NCBI GenBank assembly: GCA_964369385.1
Contig: CAYJEY010000003.1
Span: forward strand, 62,001-126,000
DNA length: 64,000 nt
Direction of reading: 5' to 3'
Source: CALVGQ01 sp964369385
Lineage (GTDB): Bacteria > Bacillota_I > Bacilli_A > Erysipelotrichales > Erysipelotrichaceae
Position numbers and translations under genes: made by a program. How positions within the stretch are numbered: position 1 is the first letter of the stretch; every line of letters begins with the position of its first letter. Below the pieces are notes generated by a model. The model had not been told where the DNA came from. It saw nothing but the letters and a program-made list of their open reading frames with translations, and made no database searches. Shown piece after piece: positions 53,316-60,999 of the stretch.

Positions 53316-53991
53316 AATTTTGATTGCTGATGATCAATCGTTGATTAGAGATAGCTTAAGTATAATATTAACATCAAATCCCGATTATGATGTTATTGGT
53401 TGTGTCTCAAGTGGAAAGGAAGTTCTTGAATTTCTTGAACATGATGAACCTAACATTATATTCATGGATGTACGCATGCCTGAGATGGATGGTGTAATGT
53501 GTACAAAAATAGTTAAAGAAGCACACCCTAATATTCATGTTATTGTGCTGACAACTTTTGATGATGATGAGTATATCATCAGTTGCCTAAAGTATGGTGC
53601 GAGCGGATATTTGCTAAAAGGGGATTCACCAGAGAGTTTAACTAATGCAATAACGACAGTTTTATCAGGAGGTTCAATTATAGATTCAAAGGCAACGATG
53701 AAGATGGTCAAACTGTTAGATGGTCGTGCAAGTGCGAATATAACTATTAAAACTCATGCAGATGTGAATGATTTAAGTGAGCGCGAGTGGAATATTATCA
53801 TAAAAGTAGCTCAAGGTTTCAGTAATAAAGAAATTGCTCAAACACTTTATTTTTCAGAAGGAACTGTTCGTAACTATTTAAGTGTGATTTTGGAGAAGTT
53901 ACAGTTTCGCGATCGCACACAATTGGCAATATGGTATTTGAATACTGGATTTTTAATTTGTGAAGACTTGGGGTATTCGAATGAATCGTAA
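53308..53991 (+). CDS. NarL/FixJ-family response regulator
   Basis: 227 residues. Receiver domain with Asp8-Asp9 and phospho-acceptor Asp54 (IIFMDVRMPEMDG), Thr in VLTTFDD and Lys in YLLKGDSP; LuxR-type helix-turn-helix at the C-terminus (LSEREWNIIIKVAQGFSNKEIAQTLYFSEGTVRNYLSVILEKL). Partner of the kinase upstream. Its targets may include the PTS and isomerase operons, whose control regions share a 15-base motif. Confidence 0.93.
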   Translation: MVKILIADDQSLIRDSLSIILTSNPDYDVIGCVSSGKEVLEFLEHDEPNIIFMDVRMPEMDGVMCTKIVKEAHPNIHVIVLTTFDDDEYIISCLKYGASGYLLKGDSPESLTNAITTVLSGGSIIDSKATMKMVKLLDGRASANITIKTHADVNDLSEREWNIIIKVAQGFSNKEIAQTLYFSEGTVRNYLSVILEKLQFRDRTQLAIWYLNTGFLICEDLGYSNES

Positions 53992-55243
53992 TATTTTGTA
54001 TATCATAGCAGCGAACATGATAATCATATTTGGAATTGTTTACTCGTATTTTGAAAATCAAGTGATTCACATAGAAATTGGTATTGTTTCAGATAGTTAT
54101 TGGGGAACCTATAACCTAGATACATATGCAGTAATTGATGAGGCTATTGAGATAATTGAAAGTAGATATCCTAATTTAGCGGTTTCTTACTTACCAGGTA
54201 TTACAACTGACCAATATAGTGAGTTTTTATCTAATCAACTTATTCAAGGGGATGCACCTGATTTGTTTTTAGTGCTAGAGAAGGATTTTTTGACTTTTGC
54301 AAGTACTGGGGCACTAGTGCAACTAGATGAATATTTGACTCATGATGGGATAAATGAATATAGTTTGTTTTATGATTCAAGCATAGAAGCCGTTACATAT
54401 CATGATCGTCTATATGCATTGCCATTTGAAGTTAACCCTCAACTTATGTTTGTAAATACGACTTTGCTTGAATTATATAATGTTGATGTTCCATCAAGTG
54501 ATTGGACATGGGATGAATTTTACGAAATTTGCAAAAAAATTACACAAGATGTTGACCATGACGGTATTTTGGATCATTTTGGTTCGATAAACTATACGTG
54601 GTTAGAGGCAATTGCAAGTCAAAATATTAACTTGTTTGATTCGGAAGAAAATATAGTTAACCTTGATTCAGAACAAATGGTTGAAGTCTTGCAATTTTTA
54701 AGAAATTTACAAAGTCTCCAAACAAGTACACATGCAACAATTGAAGACTTCAATAATGGTGCAGTTGCGTTTCAACCTTTTAGTTATGCAGAATATCGGA
54801 CATATAGTCCTTATCCTTATAGTATCAAGCGATATATTGATTTTGAATGGGAAATCATCGCACTTCCTCATTATGTTGAAAATTATTCAAGTGCACATGC
54901 TGATACTGTTATGTTTGCAATTAATGCAGCAACACCTCATGAAGACTATGCTTGGGAATTATTAAAGTTATTGACTCTTGATGAAACAATTCAGTCTTCG
55001 ATTTTAACCAAATCACAAGGACTTCCTGCGCTTGACATGAATTATGATGAGATAAATGATATGCAGTTAAGTTTAGCACAAGAAGTCATGAAAAAAAGCC
55101 AGTCTGCTCGTTTTTTTCATGAACATCCAGATGTGAAGGACTATATTGAAAATGAGATATATCGTATTAGTGATGGGTCAGGAAGTCTTTATTCTGAGGC
55201 ATTCCAACTTCAACAAAAAGTAGATGGCTATATGAATAGATAG
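53981..55243 (+). CDS. Membrane-anchored extracellular solute-binding protein, family 1
   Basis: 420 residues. N-terminal hydrophobic helix (about 4-22), no lipobox. The outer part has the family 1 pattern: IIESRYPNLAVSYLPGI, GDAPDLFLV, GALVQLDEYL, YALPFEVNPQLMFVNTTLLE, WTWDEFYEICKKIT and a late EDYAWELLKLLT. Such proteins bind oligosaccharides for ABC importers, but no permease or ATPase genes are present. Overlaps the response regulator by 11 bases (start at 53981, after TTGGGG), so it belongs to the sensory operon. Confidence 0.87.
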   Translation: MNRNILYIIAANMIIIFGIVYSYFENQVIHIEIGIVSDSYWGTYNLDTYAVIDEAIEIIESRYPNLAVSYLPGITTDQYSEFLSNQLIQGDAPDLFLVLEKDFLTFASTGALVQLDEYLTHDGINEYSLFYDSSIEAVTYHDRLYALPFEVNPQLMFVNTTLLELYNVDVPSSDWTWDEFYEICKKITQDVDHDGILDHFGSINYTWLEAIASQNINLFDSEENIVNLDSEQMVEVLQFLRNLQSLQTSTHATIEDFNNGAVAFQPFSYAEYRTYSPYPYSIKRYIDFEWEIIALPHYVENYSSAHADTVMFAINAATPHEDYAWELLKLLTLDETIQSSILTKSQGLPALDMNYDEINDMQLSLAQEVMKKSQSARFFHEHPDVKDYIENEIYRISDGSGSLYSEAFQLQQKVDGYMNR

Positions 55244-55248
55244 TATAA

Positions 55249-55288
55249 AAGAGTGTAAATATTATTTCTAATATTTACACTCTTATTT
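55249..55288. terminator. Bidirectional terminator between the sensory operon and the GT14 gene
   Basis: AAGAGTGTAAATATT / AATATTTACACTCTT perfect 15-bp stem with a six-base loop, in a T/A-flanked setting. The minus-strand gene stops within it. Confidence 0.85.
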
Positions 55289-56137
55289 ATTGTATATGTC
55301 AAAATAGTCTTGGTAGAGTGCTAGATTCTCATCTATTGAGATCTTAGCAGCAAACAATGCCGTTGAGTCAGCTGGGATAGAGGTGAGTGAGTGTCCTTGA
55401 GAATCTCTTTGCCATTTTCCCATAGGTCCAACTAGACGATAGTCTTCATTGATATGTATGTGGTCAGGGACAAATTTCTTCATCATTGTCGGGATGTAAA
55501 GTTGCTCTGAATACCATGAATATTTAAATGTTTCTGATACATAGGGGAAATTTTGAGCTAAAATTGTAGCAGATTTACGACATAACATAAACCAAGGACT
55601 TCCAAAAAGAAAATTTTCCTTTGACTTCTTTTTTATTCCTAATTTTGCTAAGAAATTTGCATTGATTCGACAGAACTTCCGTGTTGATGCTTTTGTAGGA
55701 AAACTTAGTAAATTCGTGAATAAATAATATTTAGTTACATCATCACGTATAGATGGTGAATCCTTTTCATCTTTGTCTATGTAATAATAGTCCTTATAGG
55801 GTTGAGCAGATAGTAATTCAATAATTTCATTACGAGGGCGTATTGGCATCATTCCATGAGTCAGGTTAATAAAATACTCGCAATCAGTGGTGTTTACTGC
55901 TTCTTGAAGTTGTAAAATTGTTCCGCGAGCCATTGATAAATCACCTTCTTGAGCAAACTCTTGAACGCGCGAAACATGGACATAGCGACTTTCTCCATAC
56001 ACAAAATAAATCTTTTCTCGTAAACTATTATCATTAATCATAATGAATACGTGGTCTCCTTGAGCAATAAGTTGATTTACATTTTCAATAAGCTCATCAT
56101 ATCCGCAATATGAATGTATTAAATAAGCAATTTTCAT
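55283..56137 (-). CDS. GT14-type beta-1,6-N-acetylglucosaminyltransferase-like glycosyltransferase
   Basis: 284 residues, no signal peptide or membrane helix. IAYLIHSYCGYDELIENVNQLI at the start, YFINLTHGMMPIRPRNEII and NFLFGSPWFMLCRKSATIL follow the pattern of the core-2/I-branching (GT14) family, which adds GlcNAc or xylose. Probably modifies a cell-surface glycan. It is alone on the opposite strand, between sugar-catabolic operons, and unlike them is biosynthetic. Confidence 0.75.
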   Translation of the reverse strand: MKIAYLIHSYCGYDELIENVNQLIAQGDHVFIMINDNSLREKIYFVYGESRYVHVSRVQEFAQEGDLSMARGTILQLQEAVNTTDCEYFINLTHGMMPIRPRNEIIELLSAQPYKDYYYIDKDEKDSPSIRDDVTKYYLFTNLLSFPTKASTRKFCRINANFLAKLGIKKKSKENFLFGSPWFMLCRKSATILAQNFPYVSETFKYSWYSEQLYIPTMMKKFVPDHIHINEDYRLVGPMGKWQRDSQGHSLTSIPADSTALFAAKISIDENLALYQDYFDIYNK

Positions 56138-56206
56138 AGTATCCTCCGTTGTTGATGTGTTTATTATATCATGAATTGTATGTTAAAATCTGTAGTTTGT
56201 AAAAGA

Positions 56207-56250
56207 AATGACAAATGCAATTGACAGTATAGTTATAATGTTATAACATT
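56207..56250 (+). promoter_or_regulatory. Promoter and operator of the isomerase operon
   Basis: TTGACA (56221-56226), 17 bases, TAACAT (56244-56249). The 22-base block at 56229-56250 is identical to 35990-36011, including the palindrome AATGTTATAACATT. The upstream motif AATGACAAATGCAAT (56207-56221) matches 14 of 15 bases of 47595-47609 before the PTS operon. Confidence 0.82.
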
Positions 56251-56267
56251 TGTGTAAGGAGGATTTT

Positions 56268-56825
56268 ATGAAAGTAGAAAAAATGAGTGTCATCCATGAT
56301 TTTTATGATGGAGTATTAAATGGTAAAGAAGTTATAAGCGCTAAAAAGCTGTATCGTGATGCGCAAGGTTTTTATATAAATATTGATGAAACCTTAGACA
56401 AAGATACAATAATGTATGAGGTGTATTCATATTCAAAAGGAGAGCCAAAACAAGTAGGTAATTTAAACTGGGGGCTTACAGTTTTAAAACCTGTGTTAGT
56501 CGATGGGGAATGCAATATGACGCGAGGACATTTTCATGAAGATTTAGATTGCGCTGAAATCTATATAGGATTGGGTGGAGAAGGTCTATTACTTCTTATG
56601 GATGAAACTGGGCAGTGTCATGCACAAAAAGTAGAAAAAGGAAGCATTCATCATATTGATAGTCAATTAGCACATCGATTAATCAATACAGGAGATTGCG
56701 ATATGAAAGTTGGAGCTTGCTGGAACACCACTGCAGGACATGATTATGAGCGCATTGAAAAAAATCCATTTACAGTACGAGTATTTAAAGAAAATGAGCA
56801 AATTGTGTTTAAGGATATTAAGTAA
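56268..56825 (+). CDS. Cupin-type glucose-6-phosphate isomerase
   Basis: 185 residues. Belongs to the cupin (archaeal-type) phosphoglucose isomerase family: MTRGHFHEDLDCAEIYIGLGGEG holds the metal-binding His-x-His and Glu, and IDSQLAHRLINTG the last His. Interconverts glucose and fructose 6-phosphates with a metal, unrelated to classical Pgi; a related aldose/ketose substrate is possible. Start at 56268 has AAGGAGG upstream. First gene of the operon. Confidence 0.88.
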   Translation: MKVEKMSVIHDFYDGVLNGKEVISAKKLYRDAQGFYINIDETLDKDTIMYEVYSYSKGEPKQVGNLNWGLTVLKPVLVDGECNMTRGHFHEDLDCAEIYIGLGGEGLLLLMDETGQCHAQKVEKGSIHHIDSQLAHRLINTGDCDMKVGACWNTTAGHDYERIEKNPFTVRVFKENEQIVFKDIK

Positions 56826-57751
56826 TGAATATTTCAATTATTACTGATCAAGTTAATCAAGATTTTGATTTAGCATGCGAATTGATATCTTTAAAAGGAA
56901 TTCAATGGATTGATATTCATCATGCATTTAATAAGACAATTGAGCAATGCACATTAGAGGAAATACATGAAGTCAAAGCAATTGCAAAAAAACATGGTGT
57001 AAAGATTGCTAATTTAGCATCGACAGTATTCTTCTTATGTCCATTAAAACCACATACACGAGTTTCACTTTTTAATCCAGCATTTTACTGCATTGAAGGT
57101 GGCTTACAAGCGCATTTGGATGCACTCAGACGAGTATGTCACTATGCACAAATACTCGAGGCAAAAAGTGTTCGCGTCTTCCCGTTTCGATTTCCAGATA
57201 ATGAGGAAATTCAAATTGTAGGAACTGAAGAAGACTTAATTTTAATAAGTGACGCCTTAAGGAGTGCTTGTGATATTGCAAGTGAATTTGATGTAATGTT
57301 GGTGTTAGAGAATTGTCCTTATTCGTATTGTCCTAAGGGTGAAATGACTTACGAATTAGTGAAAAGAGTAAATCATAAATCCTTAATGCTTTTATGGGAT
57401 CCTGCAAACTCTTATCGAGCCTTGAAAGAAAAGGTTCCTCAACAATACTTATCACTCAATTTGATTGAAGAGTATCAACTCATTCATGATCAAATTGGAC
57501 ATGTCCATTTAAAGAATTATAGTTATAAAGAAGGGTTGCCAAAGCCGTTTGTCCACCGTGCTCTTTTGGAGGGTGATATCAACATGCCTCAACTTTTAGA
57601 ACAGCTAAACACGTTGAATTTGATTGTTTCACTAGAACCAGAAGTAGATTACGAAGAGACAATCAAAAGTATGGACAGCTTAATCAACTGGCATCAATTT
57701 AATAAAATAAAGGAAGATGAGGAAGAAAAACAATGTATCCAATTAAACTAA
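56825..57751 (+). CDS. Sugar phosphate isomerase/epimerase (xylose-isomerase-like TIM barrel)
   Basis: 308 residues, AP-endonuclease-2/IolE-like barrel. SITDQVNQDFDLACELI start, Glu in VLENCPYSYCP, LLWDPANSYRA and GHVHLKNYSY give the usual metal ligands (Glu, Asp, His), with Glu again in VSLEPEVDYEET. Substrate unknown. Overlaps the previous gene by one base and manA by 19 bases. Confidence 0.85.
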   Translation: MNISIITDQVNQDFDLACELISLKGIQWIDIHHAFNKTIEQCTLEEIHEVKAIAKKHGVKIANLASTVFFLCPLKPHTRVSLFNPAFYCIEGGLQAHLDALRRVCHYAQILEAKSVRVFPFRFPDNEEIQIVGTEEDLILISDALRSACDIASEFDVMLVLENCPYSYCPKGEMTYELVKRVNHKSLMLLWDPANSYRALKEKVPQQYLSLNLIEEYQLIHDQIGHVHLKNYSYKEGLPKPFVHRALLEGDINMPQLLEQLNTLNLIVSLEPEVDYEETIKSMDSLINWHQFNKIKEDEEEKQCIQLN

Positions 57752-58671
57752 AACCAATTTATGATAAGACAATCTGGGCAAACAATAAACTAACGACGAT
57801 TCGAGGTGTTGATTCAAGTGAATATGGAACGTGTTGGGAAGTGAGTGCCCACTCATATTGTCAAAATGAGATAATGAATGGTGAATATGCAGGTCAAGAT
57901 TTAATGACAGTGATTCAAAAATGTCCAACTGAAATGTTAGGTAAACATGATGAATCTAAACTATTAAGATTAGCATATCTAGATGCAAAGTCGGATTTAT
58001 CAATTCAGGTACATCCCCACGAAGCTTATGCAAAAACAAATGATAATGACCATGGTAAAACAGAAGCGTGGTATGTTTTGGAAGCAGAACCTGGTTCAAC
58101 TTTAGTTGCAGGAACAAAGATAAGTGATGAAGAGCTAATTCGCACTTCGATTGAAGATGGAACATTGGAAGAGCATCTAGTAAAAGTACCAATAAATAAA
58201 GGTGATTTTATTCATATTGATGCAGGAATGCTACACGCTCTTGGAGGAGGGATATTTGCAATTGAAGTAGGCACAAATTCAAATGTAACTTATCGTTTTT
58301 ACGATTATCAAAGAAAAGATGCACAAGGTAACTCAAGAGAGTTACATTTAGATAAGAGTTTTGATGTGGTAGATTTGACAAAAGAAAGTCAAAAAATTGC
58401 TAATCCATTTCAAGAAGTTGATGAAACAACTTGCAAAACACTATGCAATACTGAATTTTTTAAAGTTGATTTAATTGATGTCAAAGATAGTATCACTTTA
58501 AAGCCAAATAATGCCTTCATGACAATTACGTTTGTATCAAAGGATGCAACTGTAAAATGGAATGATGGAGAAATACAATGTAAATATACTGATAGTATCT
58601 TTATTCCAGCAAGTTGCCCAGAATTTGAAGTTATTACAAATGGACGCTTGCTAGTGAGTACTGTAGAATAG
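57733..58671 (+). CDS. manA: Mannose-6-phosphate isomerase, type I
   Basis: 312 residues, ordinary length. Zinc ligands in LSIQVHPHEAYA (Gln, His), KTEAWYVLE (Glu) and FIHIDAGMLHALG (His). YPIKLKPIYDKTIWANNKL is the typical opening. Interconverts mannose and fructose 6-phosphates; the canonical partner of the enlarged homologue at 36038. Same operon as the cupin isomerase. Confidence 0.93.
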   Translation: MYPIKLKPIYDKTIWANNKLTTIRGVDSSEYGTCWEVSAHSYCQNEIMNGEYAGQDLMTVIQKCPTEMLGKHDESKLLRLAYLDAKSDLSIQVHPHEAYAKTNDNDHGKTEAWYVLEAEPGSTLVAGTKISDEELIRTSIEDGTLEEHLVKVPINKGDFIHIDAGMLHALGGGIFAIEVGTNSNVTYRFYDYQRKDAQGNSRELHLDKSFDVVDLTKESQKIANPFQEVDETTCKTLCNTEFFKVDLIDVKDSITLKPNNAFMTITFVSKDATVKWNDGEIQCKYTDSIFIPASCPEFEVITNGRLLVSTVE

Positions 58672-58678
58672 GAGTTTT

Positions 58679-59428
58679 ATGAAGACAACAGATGCGAGAA
58701 AGAAAGCAATATTAGAAAGTTTTAAAGATGGATTAATTGTGTCTTGCCAGGTTCAAAAAGATGATCCAATCTATACGGAGGATATCGTTGTTAAGATGGC
58801 GGAGGCTGCAAAATGGGGAGGAGCTGTTGGAATACGTGCAAATTCACCTGAACAAATCAAGGCAATAAAAGAAGTTGTAGATTTACCTATTATTGGTTTA
58901 TGGAAAGTGTGGCATGATGATACTGATGTGTTTATCACTCCAACAATGAGTGAAGTAAATGCGATATGGGAAGCAGGAGCAGAGATTATTGCGTTAGATT
59001 GTACAAATCAAATTACACATGAAAAGACGGTCGCAAGTGAATTAATTAAGCGTGTTAAAACAGAAATACCAGATGCGATTATATTTGCCGATGTATCAAA
59101 TTATGATGAAGCTAAGCAAGCAATTGAGAATGGTGCTGATATTGTTGCACCAACTTTGTATGGTTATACAAAAGAAACTGCTCATATCGAAGGAGCGGAT
59201 TATCGTGAATTTGCAAGAATGTGCCGAGACTTTAAAGATGAAGCATATGTTATGATGGAAGGACATTTGTATACACCAGAAGATGCAATGAAGTGTTTAT
59301 ATCTGGGTGCACATAGTGTAGTTGTAGGAAGTGCAATTACACGTCCACATCTAATTGCTAAACGATTTGTTGATTTACTTGGAGGATACCAAGACAATTG
59401 GCGTGATGCCGAAAAAGCAAAGCATTAA
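58679..59428 (+). CDS. NanE-like 2-epimerase, divergent
   Basis: 249 residues of the NanE barrel family, but with changes in conserved blocks. The VKR-YxDSE-YITPT block of the canonical copy at 38620 reads LWKVWHDDTDVFITPT, and AEGKINTPED reads MEGHLYTPED. The catalytic Lys and Glu positions are kept, so it probably epimerises a different 2-substituted or plain hexose 6-phosphate. Its partners are glucose/mannose phosphate isomerases and not amino-sugar genes. Last gene of the operon. Confidence 0.8.
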   Translation: MKTTDARKKAILESFKDGLIVSCQVQKDDPIYTEDIVVKMAEAAKWGGAVGIRANSPEQIKAIKEVVDLPIIGLWKVWHDDTDVFITPTMSEVNAIWEAGAEIIALDCTNQITHEKTVASELIKRVKTEIPDAIIFADVSNYDEAKQAIENGADIVAPTLYGYTKETAHIEGADYREFARMCRDFKDEAYVMMEGHLYTPEDAMKCLYLGAHSVVVGSAITRPHLIAKRFVDLLGGYQDNWRDAEKAKH

Positions 59429-59433
59429 ATAAG

Positions 59434-59466
59434 AAATCCCCGAAAAATGAATTTCGGGGATTTTTT
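59434..59466. terminator. Bidirectional terminator between the isomerase operon and fsa
   Basis: AAATCCCCGAAA / TTTCGGGGATTT 12-bp stem with T6 after it and A-rich sequence before it; serves both convergent operons. Confidence 0.92.
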
Positions 59467-60139
59467 AGAATAAAGTATTTCTTTGATAAGTCGTTTGCCA
59501 ATCTTGGCTAAATGTATTTACTGCTTCATCCGTTGCGGGATGATTCATCATTGTTGATAACACATCTACTGGAACAGTTACACTATGAACTCCGTTTTTT
59601 AATAATTCGTGGACTTGATTCATATTTTTAAATGAAGCTGCAACAATTTTTGTAGGTAATCCATGGATTTGAATCATTTGGAATAAATCAATCACAGCGC
59701 GTACACCATCTGTATAGTTACACATACGATTTACATATGGAGCTAGTTTATCAGCACCTGCAAGAGCTGCAAGTATGCCTTGTTCAGGTGTATAAATTGC
59801 TGTAGCTAAAATTTTAATATTGAGTTTCTTTACTTCCTTAATTGCTTTTAGTCCTTCATTAGATACAGGGATTTTTACATAAATATTCTCAGGACTCAAT
59901 GGGCGTAAAGCAGCAATTTGTTTTGCTTCTTCTACAATGCCATCTACGTCTGTAGAGATAACCTGTACGTACAAATCTTGATCGTCAGATAGAATTTTTA
60001 GAATTTCATTTAATACAATTTTTGGTTCCTTTTTACTTTTAGTAATAATACTTGGATTTGTAGTGACTCCACTTAGTTTTAGGTAGTCGTTGTAGTAAGT
60101 AATTGCTTGTACATCTGCAGTATCTAAGATTAATTCCAT
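59465..60139 (-). CDS. fsa: Fructose-6-phosphate aldolase (transaldolase-like)
   Basis: 224 residues. Schiff-base Lys in IYVKIPVS; LYVQV with Gln where transaldolases have Glu, as in E. coli FsaA; ALAGADKLAPYVNR; and a C-terminal FSQDWQTTYQR almost the same as FsaA. Cleaves fructose 6-phosphate, or better 1-deoxyfructose 6-phosphate, to glyceraldehyde 3-phosphate plus dihydroxyacetone or hydroxyacetone. Last gene of the GRE2-activase-fsa operon, which supports the deoxy-sugar role. Confidence 0.9.
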   Translation of the reverse strand: MELILDTADVQAITYYNDYLKLSGVTTNPSIITKSKKEPKIVLNEILKILSDDQDLYVQVISTDVDGIVEEAKQIAALRPLSPENIYVKIPVSNEGLKAIKEVKKLNIKILATAIYTPEQGILAALAGADKLAPYVNRMCNYTDGVRAVIDLFQMIQIHGLPTKIVAASFKNMNQVHELLKNGVHSVTVPVDVLSTMMNHPATDEAVNTFSQDWQTTYQRNTLF

Positions 60140-60156
60140 TTCTTGTCCTCCTCGAA

Positions 60157-60999
60157 TTAAATTCCGCCAATAATGGCATGAATCTGGTGTTGATTAAAAT
60201 ATTTTTGAATCACCTGTAGTTCATCATCACTAAGTGGAGTTATATGAGCACATGGATATTCTTGATTTAATCCATGATACTTACTTTCACCATAAGCATG
60301 ATAAGGTAACAGGTGGATTTCACATAGTTGGTTTTGTAGCATAAACACTACAACTTCCTTTAAATTTGAGAGGGAAGTTGTGTAGCCTGGAATCAGTGGC
60401 ATTCGTATTACGACATTTGCCCCATTTTGACACAAGTGAGTAATTTGACGCTTCACTAAGTCGATATCAATACCAAGTATTTGCTTACTTAGTTGAGGGT
60501 CGAGTATTTTTAAATCAACTAAAAATAAGTTAGTATACTTTATCCATTCTTCAAAATATTTAAGTGGTACTGCTAGTGTTGTCTCTATCGCAGTATGAAT
60601 TTTTTTTAGTTGCAATTGTTTTAAAAGTGCGAGTGCAGCTTCTTGTTGTAAGAGTATTTCGCCACCTGAGAGTGTTGCGCCACCATTGCTTGTCTCATAA
60701 AATACTTGATCACGAGAAATTACATAGACAAGCTCATCAATCGTTTTTGTTTCACCCACATAACGTTTGGCTTTTGTGGGACAATCTTCGGGTAGTGCGG
60801 GGCATGTATTCATATCATCACTTTTGCAATGCATACACAATGATGATGTATTCATAATTTGAGGTTGAATACTTAGCGATTCAGGGTTTGAACACCAAGG
60901 ACAATGAAAAGGGCAGCCTTTAAAAAAAACAATAGTACGTATGCCACCACCATCGTGGAGGCTATAACGTTGAATCTGGAAGATATGGGCTTGAATCAT
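60157..60999 (-). CDS. Glycyl radical enzyme activase (radical SAM)
   Basis: 280 residues, PflC/YbiY type. Radical-SAM cluster Cys29, Cys33, Cys36 in FKGCPFHCPWCSNPES; an inserted segment has Cys55, Cys58, Cys66 and Cys73, enough for one auxiliary iron-sulphur cluster. SNGGATLSGGEILLQ is the SAM-binding GGE region. Makes the glycyl radical on GRE2, whose stop overlaps its start by four bases. The only activase in the window, so it might also activate GRE1. Confidence 0.93.
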   Translation of the reverse strand: MIQAHIFQIQRYSLHDGGGIRTIVFFKGCPFHCPWCSNPESLSIQPQIMNTSSLCMHCKSDDMNTCPALPEDCPTKAKRYVGETKTIDELVYVISRDQVFYETSNGGATLSGGEILLQQEAALALLKQLQLKKIHTAIETTLAVPLKYFEEWIKYTNLFLVDLKILDPQLSKQILGIDIDLVKRQITHLCQNGANVVIRMPLIPGYTTSLSNLKEVVVFMLQNQLCEIHLLPYHAYGESKYHGLNQEYPCAHITPLSDDELQVIQKYFNQHQIHAIIGGI

